The notes under the pieces: generated by a model | What the model was told of the DNA's origin: nothing | What the model saw: the letters and a program-made list of their open reading frames with translations, nothing else | Databases searched by the model: none | NCBI RefSeq assembly: GCF_000526315.1 | Contig: NZ_JAFV01000001.1 | Coordinates: forward strand, 1,550,001-1,614,000 | Length of the DNA: 64,000 bases | Source: Methylopila sp. 73B | GTDB lineage: Bacteria > Pseudomonadota > Alphaproteobacteria > Rhizobiales > Methylopilaceae | Direction: 5' to 3' | Part shown: positions 38,427-47,282 of the stretch, in pieces | How positions within the stretch are numbered: the first letter of the stretch is position 1 | Layout of the letters: every line of letters begins with the position of its first letter | Program-made: the position numbers and the translations under genes

Positions 38427-39902
38427 ATGAGTGGCGACGTAAGACGTACGGCGGGGCCGTCCAAGGTCACGCCGGTGATCCTGTCCGGCGGCACGGGCAC
38501 ACGGCTGTGGCCACTGTCGCGCGAAGCCTATCCGAAGCAGCTCCTCGCCCTCGCGGGCGATCGCACGATGCTCCAGGACACCGCAAGCCGCGTCAGCGAC
38601 CCCAAGCTGTTCACGAAGCCTATGGTTGTGGCCAACCATGAGCATCGCTTCATCATCGCCGAACAGATGCGAGCCCTTGGCCTCGACGACACCACGATCG
38701 TCCTCGAGCCGTTCGGCCGCAACACGGCGCCGGCCGCCGCGGTCGCCGCGCTGGTCGCCGTCGCGAGCGACCCCAACGCCATCCTTCTGTTGATGCCCGC
38801 CGACCATGTCGTGCGCGACCCCGCGGCCTTCCGCGCCGCCGTCGAACGCGGCCTCGTCGCGGCGCACGAGGGCCGGCTGGTGCTGTTCGGTCTCAGGCCG
38901 ACCGAGCCTGCGACGGGATTCGGCTACATCGAACAGGGCGACGTCCACGCGACCGCCCCCGGCAGCTACTCCGTCAAGCGCTTCGTGGAGAAGCCGGACC
39001 GGGCGACCGCGGAGGGCTACCTCGGCGCCGGAACCTACCTGTGGAACAGCGGCATCTTCCTGCTGCCGGCGCAGGCGCTGATCGACGAGTTCCAGAAGCT
39101 CGATCCCAGCGTGCTTGCGGCGGCGAGACGCTCGCTCGACAGCGCCGGGCGCGACCTCGACTTCGTCCGCCTGGGCGAGGAGGCCTTCCGCGACGCCCCG
39201 TCGATCTCGATTGACTACGCCGTCATGGAGAAGACGGACCGCGCCGTCGTGGTGCCCGCCGACTTCGCCTGGACCGACGCCGGCAGCTGGTCGTCGCTGT
39301 GGGACATCGGCGCCAAGGACCGCAGCGGCAACGTGGTCGCGGGCGAAACCGTCATCGAGGACGCCAAGGGCTGCTACATCCGCGGCGAGGGCCAGCTGGT
39401 GGCGGCGCTCGGCGTGGAGAACCTCGTGATCGTGGCGACGCCCGACGTCGTGATGGTCACGACCAAAGACCGCGACCAGGACGTCAAGACGCTGGTCAAC
39501 CAGGTTCGCGCCGCGGGCCACGCCTCCGCCACCGAAACCCTGCGGAACCATCGGCCGTGGGGCTTCTTCCAATCGATCCACACCGGCGACCGCTTCCAGG
39601 TCAAGCGCATCACCGTCAAGCCCGGCGCGAAGCTCTCGTTACAGAAGCACTTCCACCGCGCCGAGCACTGGGTCGTGGTGAACGGCACCGCTCTGGTGAC
39701 CCGCGACGGGGAACAGGTGCTCCTGCGCGAAAACGAGTCCGTTTTCCTGCCGCTCGGCTGCGTCCACCGGCTCGAGAACCCCGGAAAGGTGCCGCTGAAC
39801 CTGATCGAGGTTCAGTCCGGCTCCTATCTCGGCGAGGACGACATCGTTCGCTACGAGGACATGTACGCGCGGGTGAAGGACGCGGCCGACACGCCGCTCT
39901 GA
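38427..39902 (+). CDS. manC: Mannose-1-phosphate guanylyltransferase / mannose-6-phosphate isomerase
   Basis: A 491-residue bifunctional type II enzyme that makes GDP-mannose from mannose-1-P and GTP and usually also isomerises fructose-6-P to mannose-6-P. The N-terminal nucleotidyltransferase signature GGTGTRLWPLSREAYPKQ is at 21-38, and FVEKPDRATAEGYLGAGTYLWNSGIF follows. The C-terminal cupin isomerase domain shows RPWGFFQSIHTGDRFQVKRI and GAKLSLQKHFHRAEHWVVVNGTA with metal-binding His and Gln. The ATG is preceded by GGGGAG. It follows phosphomannomutase but has its own promoter region and a terminator in between. Confidence 0.95.
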   Translation: MSGDVRRTAGPSKVTPVILSGGTGTRLWPLSREAYPKQLLALAGDRTMLQDTASRVSDPKLFTKPMVVANHEHRFIIAEQMRALGLDDTTIVLEPFGRNTAPAAAVAALVAVASDPNAILLLMPADHVVRDPAAFRAAVERGLVAAHEGRLVLFGLRPTEPATGFGYIEQGDVHATAPGSYSVKRFVEKPDRATAEGYLGAGTYLWNSGIFLLPAQALIDEFQKLDPSVLAAARRSLDSAGRDLDFVRLGEEAFRDAPSISIDYAVMEKTDRAVVVPADFAWTDAGSWSSLWDIGAKDRSGNVVAGETVIEDAKGCYIRGEGQLVAALGVENLVIVATPDVVMVTTKDRDQDVKTLVNQVRAAGHASATETLRNHRPWGFFQSIHTGDRFQVKRITVKPGAKLSLQKHFHRAEHWVVVNGTALVTRDGEQVLLRENESVFLPLGCVHRLENPGKVPLNLIEVQSGSYLGEDDIVRYEDMYARVKDAADTPL

Positions 39903-40130
39903 CCCCGCGGCCGGCCATCCCGACCCGGAGCGACAGCGTCGGCTTCAAGGGTATCGGTCGCCCTGCGGCGGCCGTCCAGGCTTGACGGAACATGCATTCC
40001 GGGCCGACGATCGACGACCTTTGCCATGCGTGCGGCGGTCGTTTAAGCTGCCGGCTCATTCCCCCAATTTCAATCGCTGATTGACGACCTTTTTAAATAC
40101 ATCTCTGTCTGTGTAATAACGGGTTGAAGC

Positions 40131-41549
40131 TTGAACATCATCTTCGATATCACGCGGCTGTTGCGGCGGTCGTCGGCGTTTACGCCGACCGGGATCGACC
40201 GCGTCGAGTTGGCCTATGCGCGGCACCTGCGCGAGCACTACCCTGACGAGGCGCACTTCATCGGCCGTTTGCGCTCGCGGCCATGGCGGCTCAATCCAGA
40301 CGCCTGCCACAGCTTCATCGAGACCCTGACGACCCGCTGGGAGATGAGCAACGAGCTGGCCTCGCGCAGCGAGATCGGCAGGCTGGAGACCTTCCTCGAG
40401 ATCCTGCCGAACGCCCTCGCGGCCGGCATGGAGGAGCCCGTCCGCCGGAGCTCGATCCCTGCGCTCGCGCCGTCGCTGCCGGTGCTGCTGTCCCCGCTCA
40501 GCCTGTGGCCCGATCGCGCCTGCCGCCGCTTCAACAAGGGCGCAGTATATCTCAACGTGTCGCACGAAGGCCTGATCGCACGGCGCGACGTGAGCCGGCT
40601 GGTCGAAGTCCGCAACCTGCTGCCGATCTATCTGGTCCACGACCTCATTCCGATCTCGCATCCGGAATACGCTCGGCCCGGCGACCGCGAGAAGCACGAG
40701 GCGCGCATGCGCACGGTGCTGAACTCGGCCGTCGCGACGCTGACGAATTCGGAGCACACCAGCCAGATGCTGTCCGAGTTCGCGACCCTGCACGGGCTCA
40801 ATCTCGCGCCGACCGTGGTCAGCCCGCTCGGCGTCGAGCAGAAGTTCCACGACCCGGTGGATCTCCCGCCGATCGACACGCCGTACTTCGTGATGATCGG
40901 AACGATCGAACCGCGCAAGAACCACCTGACCATCCTGCACCTCTGGCGCCATCTCGCGGAGACGTCTCCAGTCGTGCCCAAGCTGATCGTGATCGGCCGG
41001 CGCGGGTGGGAGAACGAGAACGTCATCGACATCATGGAGCGCTGCGACGCGCTCTCGCCGCATGTGATCGAGTGCAACCGGCTGCCCGACCAGCTGCTGC
41101 GCCACCTCATGGCGAACGCGCGGGCGGTGCTCATGCCGTCCTTCGCGGAAGGCTACGGCCTGCCGCTCGCCGAAGCGCTGACGATGGGCGCGCCTGCGAT
41201 CTGTTCCGACCTCTCGGTGTTTCGCGAGATCGCGCACGACGCGCCGGACTACATCAGCCCGATCGACGGCGCCGAGTGGATGCGCTCGATCGTCGATTAC
41301 GCCAAGCCGGACTCGGAGCGCCGGGCCGCGCAGATCGAGCGCCTGGCGCATTTCAAGCCGCCGACCTGGGAGAAGCATTTCGCGGCGCTCGATCACCTGA
41401 TCGAGCTCGTGCACAGCACCTCCCAACGCTCCGCCACCGCGATCCGCCCCGGCAAGTACCGGACGCCGTCTCCGGTCCCTGGCAGCGCCGTGGCCGCGCG
41501 TATGCGCAAGAACATCGCGGACCTGATCGCGAGCGAAGACGCCGCCTGA
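40131..41549 (+). CDS. Glycosyltransferase family 4
   Basis: A 472-residue GT-B glycosyltransferase, probably a mannosyltransferase of the capsule island (the donor is inferred from neighbouring manC). It begins NIIFDITRLLRR with TPTGIDRVELAYARHL, has LVHDLIPISHPEY and NSEHTSQML in the acceptor domain, then GTIEPRKNHLTILHLW, VIGRRGWENENV and PSFAEGYGLPLAEALTMGAPAICSD, the donor-binding GT4 segment. TTG 40131 is the likely start, since the fold begins at once after it; no strong ribosome-binding site is seen. The C-terminal 45 residues beyond the fold are polar and variable. Confidence 0.85.
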   Translation: MNIIFDITRLLRRSSAFTPTGIDRVELAYARHLREHYPDEAHFIGRLRSRPWRLNPDACHSFIETLTTRWEMSNELASRSEIGRLETFLEILPNALAAGMEEPVRRSSIPALAPSLPVLLSPLSLWPDRACRRFNKGAVYLNVSHEGLIARRDVSRLVEVRNLLPIYLVHDLIPISHPEYARPGDREKHEARMRTVLNSAVATLTNSEHTSQMLSEFATLHGLNLAPTVVSPLGVEQKFHDPVDLPPIDTPYFVMIGTIEPRKNHLTILHLWRHLAETSPVVPKLIVIGRRGWENENVIDIMERCDALSPHVIECNRLPDQLLRHLMANARAVLMPSFAEGYGLPLAEALTMGAPAICSDLSVFREIAHDAPDYISPIDGAEWMRSIVDYAKPDSERRAAQIERLAHFKPPTWEKHFAALDHLIELVHSTSQRSATAIRPGKYRTPSPVPGSAVAARMRKNIADLIASEDAA

Positions 41550-41683
41550 GGCGGCGGGACGGGCGCCCCGGCGGCGTCCCAGCCTTTCAGGCGGGGACCA
41601 ACCAGGCGCCGCGTCGGCCGGAGCGTGAGCGGTTCAGATCGATCACGCCGTCAGAAACGACCGCGCTTTAGGCGCCCGCAAGA

Positions 41684-43018
41684 TCAGCCCGGCCCGCCGG
41701 CCATCTTGTCATAAACGCCCTTTAGAGCGTCCCGATAGCGCTCGCGCGAGTACAGGGCGGCTTGCGCCTTGCCCTTCGCCGAAAGCTCCGCCCGCAACTC
41801 GCCGTTCGTGCTGAGCGTCCGGATCGCCTCGGCGATCGCACGGGTGTCGTAGGGGTCGACCAGCAGCGCCGCGTCGCCCGCGATCTCGGGGATCGACGAC
41901 TGATCGGAGCTGATGACCGGCGTGCCGCACAGCATGCTCTCGAGCACCGGCAGCCCGAATCCCTCGTAGAGCGACGGGAAGACGACGGCCTTCGCTCCGC
42001 GGATCAAACTGACCAGCAAAGGAAAGGGAGCGTAGTCGAACCGGCGCACACGGTCGCGCTGGAAGGTGAAGTTCTCGATCTGCTCAAGGTAGCGGTTGGT
42101 GGACTCCGACAGGAAGCGAAGCTCCTCCTCCGACTTCCAGGCGGGCTTGCCGAGGACCACCAGCGGCTCCTTCACGTCGCTCGCGAGGTAGGACTCGATC
42201 AGGCGGCCGATGTTCTTCTTCGGCTCGACCGCGCCGAAGTAGAGAAAATACCCCTTGTACTCCAAGCCGAACGCGCCCTCGACCTCGCGCTTCACCACGT
42301 CCTCGGGCTTGTCGAGATACTTCTTCGGAATGTCGACCGATTGGTAGGTGTTGGTGATCTTGTCTTCGGGATAGTCGAACAGCTCGATGATGTCGCGCTT
42401 CGAGCATTCCGAGACGGTGACGATATGATCGGCGTTCTTCAGAACGCGCTTGATCATCCGCATGTAGAATTTCTTGTTGTCGAGCGTCGTGTACGGCAGC
42501 TTCAAGGGCACAAGGTCGTGCAGCGTGTAGATGTTCTTTACCCCCGGAATGCGGATCGGGAGCGGATAGGTCCAGTGCATGACGTCGGGCTTCGTGATCG
42601 AGCTCACGCGAAGCATCGTCTTGTAGGTGCGAAAATTGCGGTAGGATTTGTGGAACAGGTCCGGAACGTTCCAGATCTGGTCGAAGTGCGGCATCCGGGA
42701 TTCGAAGCCGCGCGTGACAACCTTCCCTGTGATCGGAACCTTGTGCGCCTGAACGCCAAGAGGAGCCGACGCCGACTCCGTCATCCAGCGAAAGGCTTGA
42801 AGCAACTTCGATGGCGCGCCGGCGTGAGGATCGAAAAACGCGATCTCCCGCATCAGTCTGTCCGCGCTCGGGGACGCCCGGGAGCCGTAAAGGATTTCCG
42901 TGTTGTAGCCGAGTTCCCCGCACTCGAAGCTCAGGTTTCGGGCGTAGGTCGCCACTCCGGTCCCCTTCTCGAGGGCCAGGTTGTAGCCATCGAGCATGAT
43001 CGATCGGCGGTTCGCCAT
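41684..43018 (-). CDS. Glycosyltransferase family 4
   Basis: A 444-residue GT4 glycosyltransferase on the strand opposite to its neighbours. N-terminal MLDGYNLALEKGTGVATYARNL, middle YTLHDLVPLKLPYTTLDNKKF and HIVTVSECSKRDIIELFDYPEDKI, then YFGAVEPKKNIGRLIESYL and PSLYEGFGLPVLESMLCGTPVISSD with the E-x7-E donor motif. It shares its block pattern with the gene at 40131 but diverges outside the motifs. It is convergent with that gene and divergent from the pyruvyl transferase at 43283. The protein has more Lys than its neighbours, which may point to a separate origin. Confidence 0.87.
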   Translation of the reverse strand: MANRRSIMLDGYNLALEKGTGVATYARNLSFECGELGYNTEILYGSRASPSADRLMREIAFFDPHAGAPSKLLQAFRWMTESASAPLGVQAHKVPITGKVVTRGFESRMPHFDQIWNVPDLFHKSYRNFRTYKTMLRVSSITKPDVMHWTYPLPIRIPGVKNIYTLHDLVPLKLPYTTLDNKKFYMRMIKRVLKNADHIVTVSECSKRDIIELFDYPEDKITNTYQSVDIPKKYLDKPEDVVKREVEGAFGLEYKGYFLYFGAVEPKKNIGRLIESYLASDVKEPLVVLGKPAWKSEEELRFLSESTNRYLEQIENFTFQRDRVRRFDYAPFPLLVSLIRGAKAVVFPSLYEGFGLPVLESMLCGTPVISSDQSSIPEIAGDAALLVDPYDTRAIAEAIRTLSTNGELRAELSAKGKAQAALYSRERYRDALKGVYDKMAGGPG

Positions 43019-43282
43019 ACGAGAACACCTCTTTTCCGCACACCCAAAGTCCGCAACGAAGGCGAGGCCTTGCGACCCGCCGACGAACGCGCACGATCTG
43101 AACCACGGGCCGCAACGTAGGCAAGGGAAAGCGTGTCACGGGCGCCAAAAGGCGCTGCCGCGACGGTCGCGCTTTCCATTAGCGGTCCGGCGCCATAGGT
43201 TCGCCGCCTGCTTTGACCGATTCAATCCTATGATCTTACATGTAGGGTCGCCCTAGAGGCCCTTCTCATATCCCAAGGCTCC

Positions 43283-44356
43283 ATGCTCCCCGAGACCGTC
43301 AGTTCGCCGCTTCCTGAGCTTTCTCCGCAGGATCGGCCGCAGCCCTCATTATCCCCCGCGGCCACGCTGGTGCGCATGAACCCCGGCGTCCTCTCGGTGC
43401 CCCTTTCGTGGGTCGCGACGACCCGGGAGCATCCTCACGCCAACGTGGGCGACGCCTTGAGCGCCTTCGTCGTCGCGGTCATGGCAGGCCTGCCGGTTCG
43501 GCGCGCCGGATTCGACCAGGCGGCGGAGCGGATGGTGGCGGTCGGGACCATCGGCCACAACCAGCGCAACGGCGTGCTGCATTTCTGGGGAACCGGCGTC
43601 GACGCCGAGCGCAATCCGGTCGATCCGGCGCATCGCGGCTACATCCGCCCCCCGGACACCGAGTTCAACGTCTATGCGCTGCGCGGTCCCCGGAGCGCCG
43701 CGACGTTCCGCAGCCAGGGCATTTCCGTTCCCGACGTCTATGGCGACCCGGTGTGGGTCCTCCCGCGGATCTGGCCGATGACGGAGGTGGAGAAAACGCA
43801 CGATCTCGGCGTCATCCTGCACATCTCCGAACTCGAGAGCGCGGATCCGGAGGCCACCGCCAAAGCGATCCTCAAACGCTACTACATCCCGCCGCATCTC
43901 CAGGACCGCATCCGCCTGATCAACACCTATTGCCCGGCCACGCCCGAGGCGATGCGGGCGAAGATCGCCGAGATCGTGTCGTGCCGGCGCGTCGTCTCGA
44001 CCAGCCTGCATGGCCTGGTGATCTCCGAGACCTACGGAATTCCCTGCGCCTGGTTCGGGACCTACGGCGACAGCTACGGCGCCATGCTGGATCTGAACGA
44101 CCCCGGCGCGCATATCGATCACCGCATGCGCGACTTCTACTCCGGCGCCGGCCGGGACCGCCTGTCGGCCTTCCTGCTCGACCGCGCGCGCCTGACGGAT
44201 TGGGAGGCGGTCATGCGCTGGGTCGATGAAAGCTGGCGGCCGCTGTCGTACGACGACCGGCCGCTTATCGAGGCCTTCCCTCTGCCGCTCGCGGTCTCGG
44301 CAGGATCAAGCGTGTGGAACACGCCGTCGGCCGTGATCGCCAAGATTCCGTTCTGA
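43283..44356 (+). CDS. Polysaccharide pyruvyl transferase family protein (ExoV-like), copy 1
   Basis: A 357-residue protein of the polysaccharide pyruvyl transferase family, which adds ketal pyruvate from phosphoenolpyruvate to sugars of exported glycans. Family blocks are NVGDALSAFVVAVMAGLPV, AVGTIGHNQRNGVLHFWGTG, RGPRSAATFRSQGI, YGDPVWVLPRIW, DLGVILHISELE and VSTSLHGLVISETYGIPCAWF; the SLHG-E-YGIP stretch is the best conserved. Two paralogues lie at 44533 and 55057. The start at ATG 43283 gives a long polar leader; ATG 43376 is possible. Substrate sugars are unknown. Confidence 0.85.
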   Translation: MLPETVSSPLPELSPQDRPQPSLSPAATLVRMNPGVLSVPLSWVATTREHPHANVGDALSAFVVAVMAGLPVRRAGFDQAAERMVAVGTIGHNQRNGVLHFWGTGVDAERNPVDPAHRGYIRPPDTEFNVYALRGPRSAATFRSQGISVPDVYGDPVWVLPRIWPMTEVEKTHDLGVILHISELESADPEATAKAILKRYYIPPHLQDRIRLINTYCPATPEAMRAKIAEIVSCRRVVSTSLHGLVISETYGIPCAWFGTYGDSYGAMLDLNDPGAHIDHRMRDFYSGAGRDRLSAFLLDRARLTDWEAVMRWVDESWRPLSYDDRPLIEAFPLPLAVSAGSSVWNTPSAVIAKIPF

Positions 44357-44404
44357 CACGATAAGCGCTCCCCCGTATCGAAAGCTCTTGCTGCACCGCA
44401 GCGT

Positions 44405-44423
44405 GTGACCATAAAATGGTCAC
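44405..44423. promoter_or_regulatory. Operator-like perfect inverted repeat upstream of pyruvyl transferase 2
   Basis: GTGACCAT-AAA-ATGGTCAC, 8+3+8 with no mismatch. It lies 110 bases before the start of the next gene in the 176-base gap. The symmetrical form and spacing suggest a dimeric regulator site; no family is assigned. Confidence 0.5.
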
Positions 44424-44488
44424 TTAAAGAGTTGATGCTTCATCAGCGCCGCCGCAATCCGGGCGCGCTGCAGGCGTCTTGCCGAGCG

Positions 44489-44508
44489 GCCCGTCCGCTC
44501 GGACGGGC
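44489..44508 (+). other. Hairpin in the 5' leader of pyruvyl transferase 2
   Basis: Perfect eight-bp stem GCCCGTCC / GGACGGGC with a GCTC tetraloop, ending 15 bases before the AGGAG ribosome-binding site. There is no T-tract, so an mRNA structure is likelier than a terminator. Confidence 0.45.
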
Positions 44509-44532
44509 GTCCGGGGGACAGCAGGAGACGGC

Positions 44533-45639
44533 ATGCGGGGAAGTCTGGCCGACTACGCGCGAAGCAATGGCGTCGTCCCCCTTGGGTGGGCCGGCTCGAC
44601 CATGCAGATGGACTATCTGAATTTCGGCGACGCGCTAAGCCCGGTGATGGTCGCCCTCGGATGCGGGCTCCCCGTTCGGCGCGTGCCCTTCAAATCCGCG
44701 ACGCTTCGCATGGCGGCGGTCGGAACCATCGGCCATGGATTTTCCGGCGGCGAGACGTGGTTCTGGGGCACCGGCAGTTCGAATTGGGCCAATCCCTCGG
44801 CGCCGGCCGCGGAACATCTGCCGTTTGTCCCCTCCGCCGACTCCGTCTTCAAGGTTTCGGCGACCCGCGGGCCTGTCTCGGAGCGCCTTCTGAACGGCGG
44901 CGGCCAGGGCACGGGCGTGTATGGCGATCCGGTCTGGCTGCTGCCGCGGTTTTACGCCCCGAAAATCGAGAAGAAGTGGAAGATCGGGGTCATTCTCCAC
45001 CTCTCCGAACTCGCCGACCGGACCTATGAAGCGCACCCCCGCGACCACATCGTGCGGTGCGTGGTCGAGCCGGAGTTTGCGGACGACGTCCGGCTGATCA
45101 CCACGGTGACGCCGATCTCGATCGGGTCGCTGCAGGACAAGATCGACGAAATTCTCGCGTGCGAACGGATCGTGTCGACCAGCCTGCACGGCATGGTCGT
45201 CGCCGAAAGCTACGGCATTCCCTGCTTGTACTTCTCGCCCAACGGCGCCGGGCCGCTCGACCTCGATCTCGATCCCGACGGCGGCACGGACCTTCGGATC
45301 GTCGACCTCTACACGGGCCTGGGCCTTAAGACGCGGCGCGCCTATGGACAGAGCCGCGCCGCACGAACGGATTGGGACGCGCTGATGCGGGCGGTCGACG
45401 CCAACTGGACGCCGGTCGATCTTCTCGACGGGGACGCCCTGCTCGAGGCCCTGCCGGTCGACGTGGCGCCGATCGCGGCCCACCCGGGCGAGACCATTTG
45501 GGAGCACCCCGTACTGACCGGCTTGACGCTGCAGCACGACGTCACCGAACTGCGCCGCGCTGACAAGGCGGCGTCCAAGGCGGCGGCTTTGAAGACGCCC
45601 GCATCGGCTGCGCAAGCGCCCGTCGGAGCGGCGAAATGA
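44533..45639 (+). CDS. Polysaccharide pyruvyl transferase family protein (ExoV-like), copy 2
   Basis: A 368-residue paralogue of the protein at 43283, with the same order of motifs: NFGDALSPVMVALGCGLPV, AVGTIGHGFSGGETWFWGTG, RGPVSERLL, YGDPVWLLPRFYAPKIEKKWKIGVILHLSEL and VSTSLHGMVVAESYGIPCLYF. ATG 44533 has an ideal AGGAG eight bases upstream. The C-terminal 30 residues are an Ala/Lys-rich tail. Its stop overlaps the start of the capsule export permease (ATGA), so it is co-translated with the export genes. Confidence 0.87.
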   Translation: MRGSLADYARSNGVVPLGWAGSTMQMDYLNFGDALSPVMVALGCGLPVRRVPFKSATLRMAAVGTIGHGFSGGETWFWGTGSSNWANPSAPAAEHLPFVPSADSVFKVSATRGPVSERLLNGGGQGTGVYGDPVWLLPRFYAPKIEKKWKIGVILHLSELADRTYEAHPRDHIVRCVVEPEFADDVRLITTVTPISIGSLQDKIDEILACERIVSTSLHGMVVAESYGIPCLYFSPNGAGPLDLDLDPDGGTDLRIVDLYTGLGLKTRRAYGQSRAARTDWDALMRAVDANWTPVDLLDGDALLEALPVDVAPIAAHPGETIWEHPVLTGLTLQHDVTELRRADKAASKAAALKTPASAAQAPVGAAK

Positions 45640-46493
45640 CGATCTGGGCGAACGACCGCCATGAAGGCTGGTTCGTCGCCGCTGCGCGGAACCAGATCCG
45701 CACGGTGATCGCGCTGGTCGGCACCGAGTCGTCCGCCCGGTTCGCGCGCAAGACTTTCGGCGTCGTCGAGGAAATCGGCGGCCTCGCGATCATGGTCGCG
45801 GGCCTCGCCGCCCTGCGCTACTTCACCGGGTCGAGGACGCATCACGGCATGCCGATGGTGCCGTTCCTGACGTGCGGCGTCTTCATATTCTGGACGTTCA
45901 AGACGACCCTGTCCCAGGCTTCGAGCTTCGCCTCCGCTAAGTCGCGCTACGAGTTCATGCCGCGCGTGACGCAGCTCGACGTGCTGATCGCGCGATCGAT
46001 CGTGAACACGCTGTTCTACCTCTGCCTCGCGATGGGCGCCTTCACGGCGTTTTTCTTTATCGGCCTTTCCGACTGGATCGAGCAGCCGTTCGTGGTCATC
46101 GCCGTGCTGGTGGTCGCCTCGGTGTTCGGCTTCGGCGTCGGCATGGTTTTCGGCGCGATCAATACGTTCGCGCCGTTTTTCCGCACCGTGCAGCACGTCT
46201 TGATGCGCGTCCTGATGTTCACCAGCGGCGTTCACTTCATCTGGCCGGAAGTGCCGTATATGTTTCGATGGATCATCATCGAAAACCCGCTGTTCCATCT
46301 GTGCGAGTTCATCCGCGGCGGCTATTTCGTGGCCTATGAATCGCCTGTGGCGAGCAGCCTTTTCGTCGCAGTCTGGGTGGTCTCGACGCTCGCGATCGGC
46401 TTGATGTGCGAGCGGCTCTGCCGCCCCTTCTACGAACGCGACCGCCGCCGCGCCACGGAAAGCGAAGATCCCTTCGCGCTGGACGGCCTATGA
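45636..46493 (+). CDS. Capsule polysaccharide ABC transporter permease (KpsM-like)
   Basis: A 285-residue ABC-2 type permease with six hydrophobic helices between about 45 and 260. Family features are PFLTCGVFIFWTFKTTLSQAS, a central RYEFMPRVTQLDVLIARSIVNTLF (the amphipathic coupling stretch) and TVQHVLMRVLMFTSGVHFIWPEVP near the end. This is the KpsM/RkpT class that exports capsule or surface polysaccharide across the inner membrane. Four-base overlaps with both the preceding pyruvyl transferase and the following ATPase gene show one coupled operon. Confidence 0.88.
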   Translation: MTIWANDRHEGWFVAAARNQIRTVIALVGTESSARFARKTFGVVEEIGGLAIMVAGLAALRYFTGSRTHHGMPMVPFLTCGVFIFWTFKTTLSQASSFASAKSRYEFMPRVTQLDVLIARSIVNTLFYLCLAMGAFTAFFFIGLSDWIEQPFVVIAVLVVASVFGFGVGMVFGAINTFAPFFRTVQHVLMRVLMFTSGVHFIWPEVPYMFRWIIIENPLFHLCEFIRGGYFVAYESPVASSLFVAVWVVSTLAIGLMCERLCRPFYERDRRRATESEDPFALDGL

Positions 46494-47269
46494 TCGCGCG
46501 CTTGCTCAGAGGCGGCGGCGCCGGCGCGGCGCTGAAGGACAATCCGGCCGGCTTCGCCGAAATCGGCGGCGGGCCCAGCGATACGATCCGTCTGCGCGGC
46601 GTGACGAAGGTTCTCGGCTCCGGGCGGAAGCAAACCCTGGTGTTCGACCGCGCGGAGGCGGAGTTCCGCCGGGGCGTGTCGATCGGCGTTCTCGGGGGGG
46701 CGAGCTCCGGCAAGACGACGCTGGTCAACTTGCTGAACGGCAACCAGTCGCCGACCGAAGGACGGGTCGATTGCGGCATGACGGTGTCATGGCCGCTGGC
46801 GTCGCGCACGATTTTCAGCAAACGTTTCAGCATCCGCCAGAACGTGCGGTTCGTCTCGGCGATCTACAACGCCTGGCCTCCTGATATGCTTGACGCGGTG
46901 ATTGATCTCGGTAAGATCAAGAGGCAAGATCTCGACATCGCGCTCGACCAGTTACCGGACGAACTGAACACTCGAGCGACGATCAGTCTGTGCTTGGCGC
47001 TTTCTTTCGATTGTTACGTTGTCGATGAGCGGGTTGCTTTGGGCAACAAACCGTTTCGCGACTTGGTGCAAGAAAAGCTTCTTGAGATGAAGAGCGACTG
47101 CAGCCTCATCGTGGTCACCCGGACGGCGCAGACCATTCGCGAAATGTGCGACGAGTGCTATGTGATCATCGATCGGAAGTTGCGGAAATTCGACAGTAAG
47201 GGGGAAGCGATCTTGGCGTTCCGTGGGGCGACCAACGGGCAAGATCTCTCCGACCCGCTCAGCGAGTGA
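46490..47269 (+). CDS. Capsule export ABC ATPase (KpsT-like) with degenerate motifs
   Basis: A 259-residue ATPase partner of the KpsM-like permease. Walker A is intact (GGASSGKTT, 69-77) and Walker B is present (DCYVVDE, 174-180, with Glu180). Other canonical residues are not recognisable. The Q-loop segment around 105-120 reads RTIFSKRFSIRQNVRF without the expected FQG. The signature region (about 155-165) reads LPDELNTRATIS instead of the S-S-G-M or LSGGQ type. The H-loop His is replaced by Arg211 in VVTRTAQTIREMCD. ATP may bind, but hydrolysis or dimer closure is doubtful without a partner. The second half is AT-richer than the surrounding DNA. ATG overlaps the kpsM-like stop. Confidence 0.8.
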   Translation: MIARLLRGGGAGAALKDNPAGFAEIGGGPSDTIRLRGVTKVLGSGRKQTLVFDRAEAEFRRGVSIGVLGGASSGKTTLVNLLNGNQSPTEGRVDCGMTVSWPLASRTIFSKRFSIRQNVRFVSAIYNAWPPDMLDAVIDLGKIKRQDLDIALDQLPDELNTRATISLCLALSFDCYVVDERVALGNKPFRDLVQEKLLEMKSDCSLIVVTRTAQTIREMCDECYVIIDRKLRKFDSKGEAILAFRGATNGQDLSDPLSE

Positions 47270-47282
47270 TGGCGGAGGTCCA

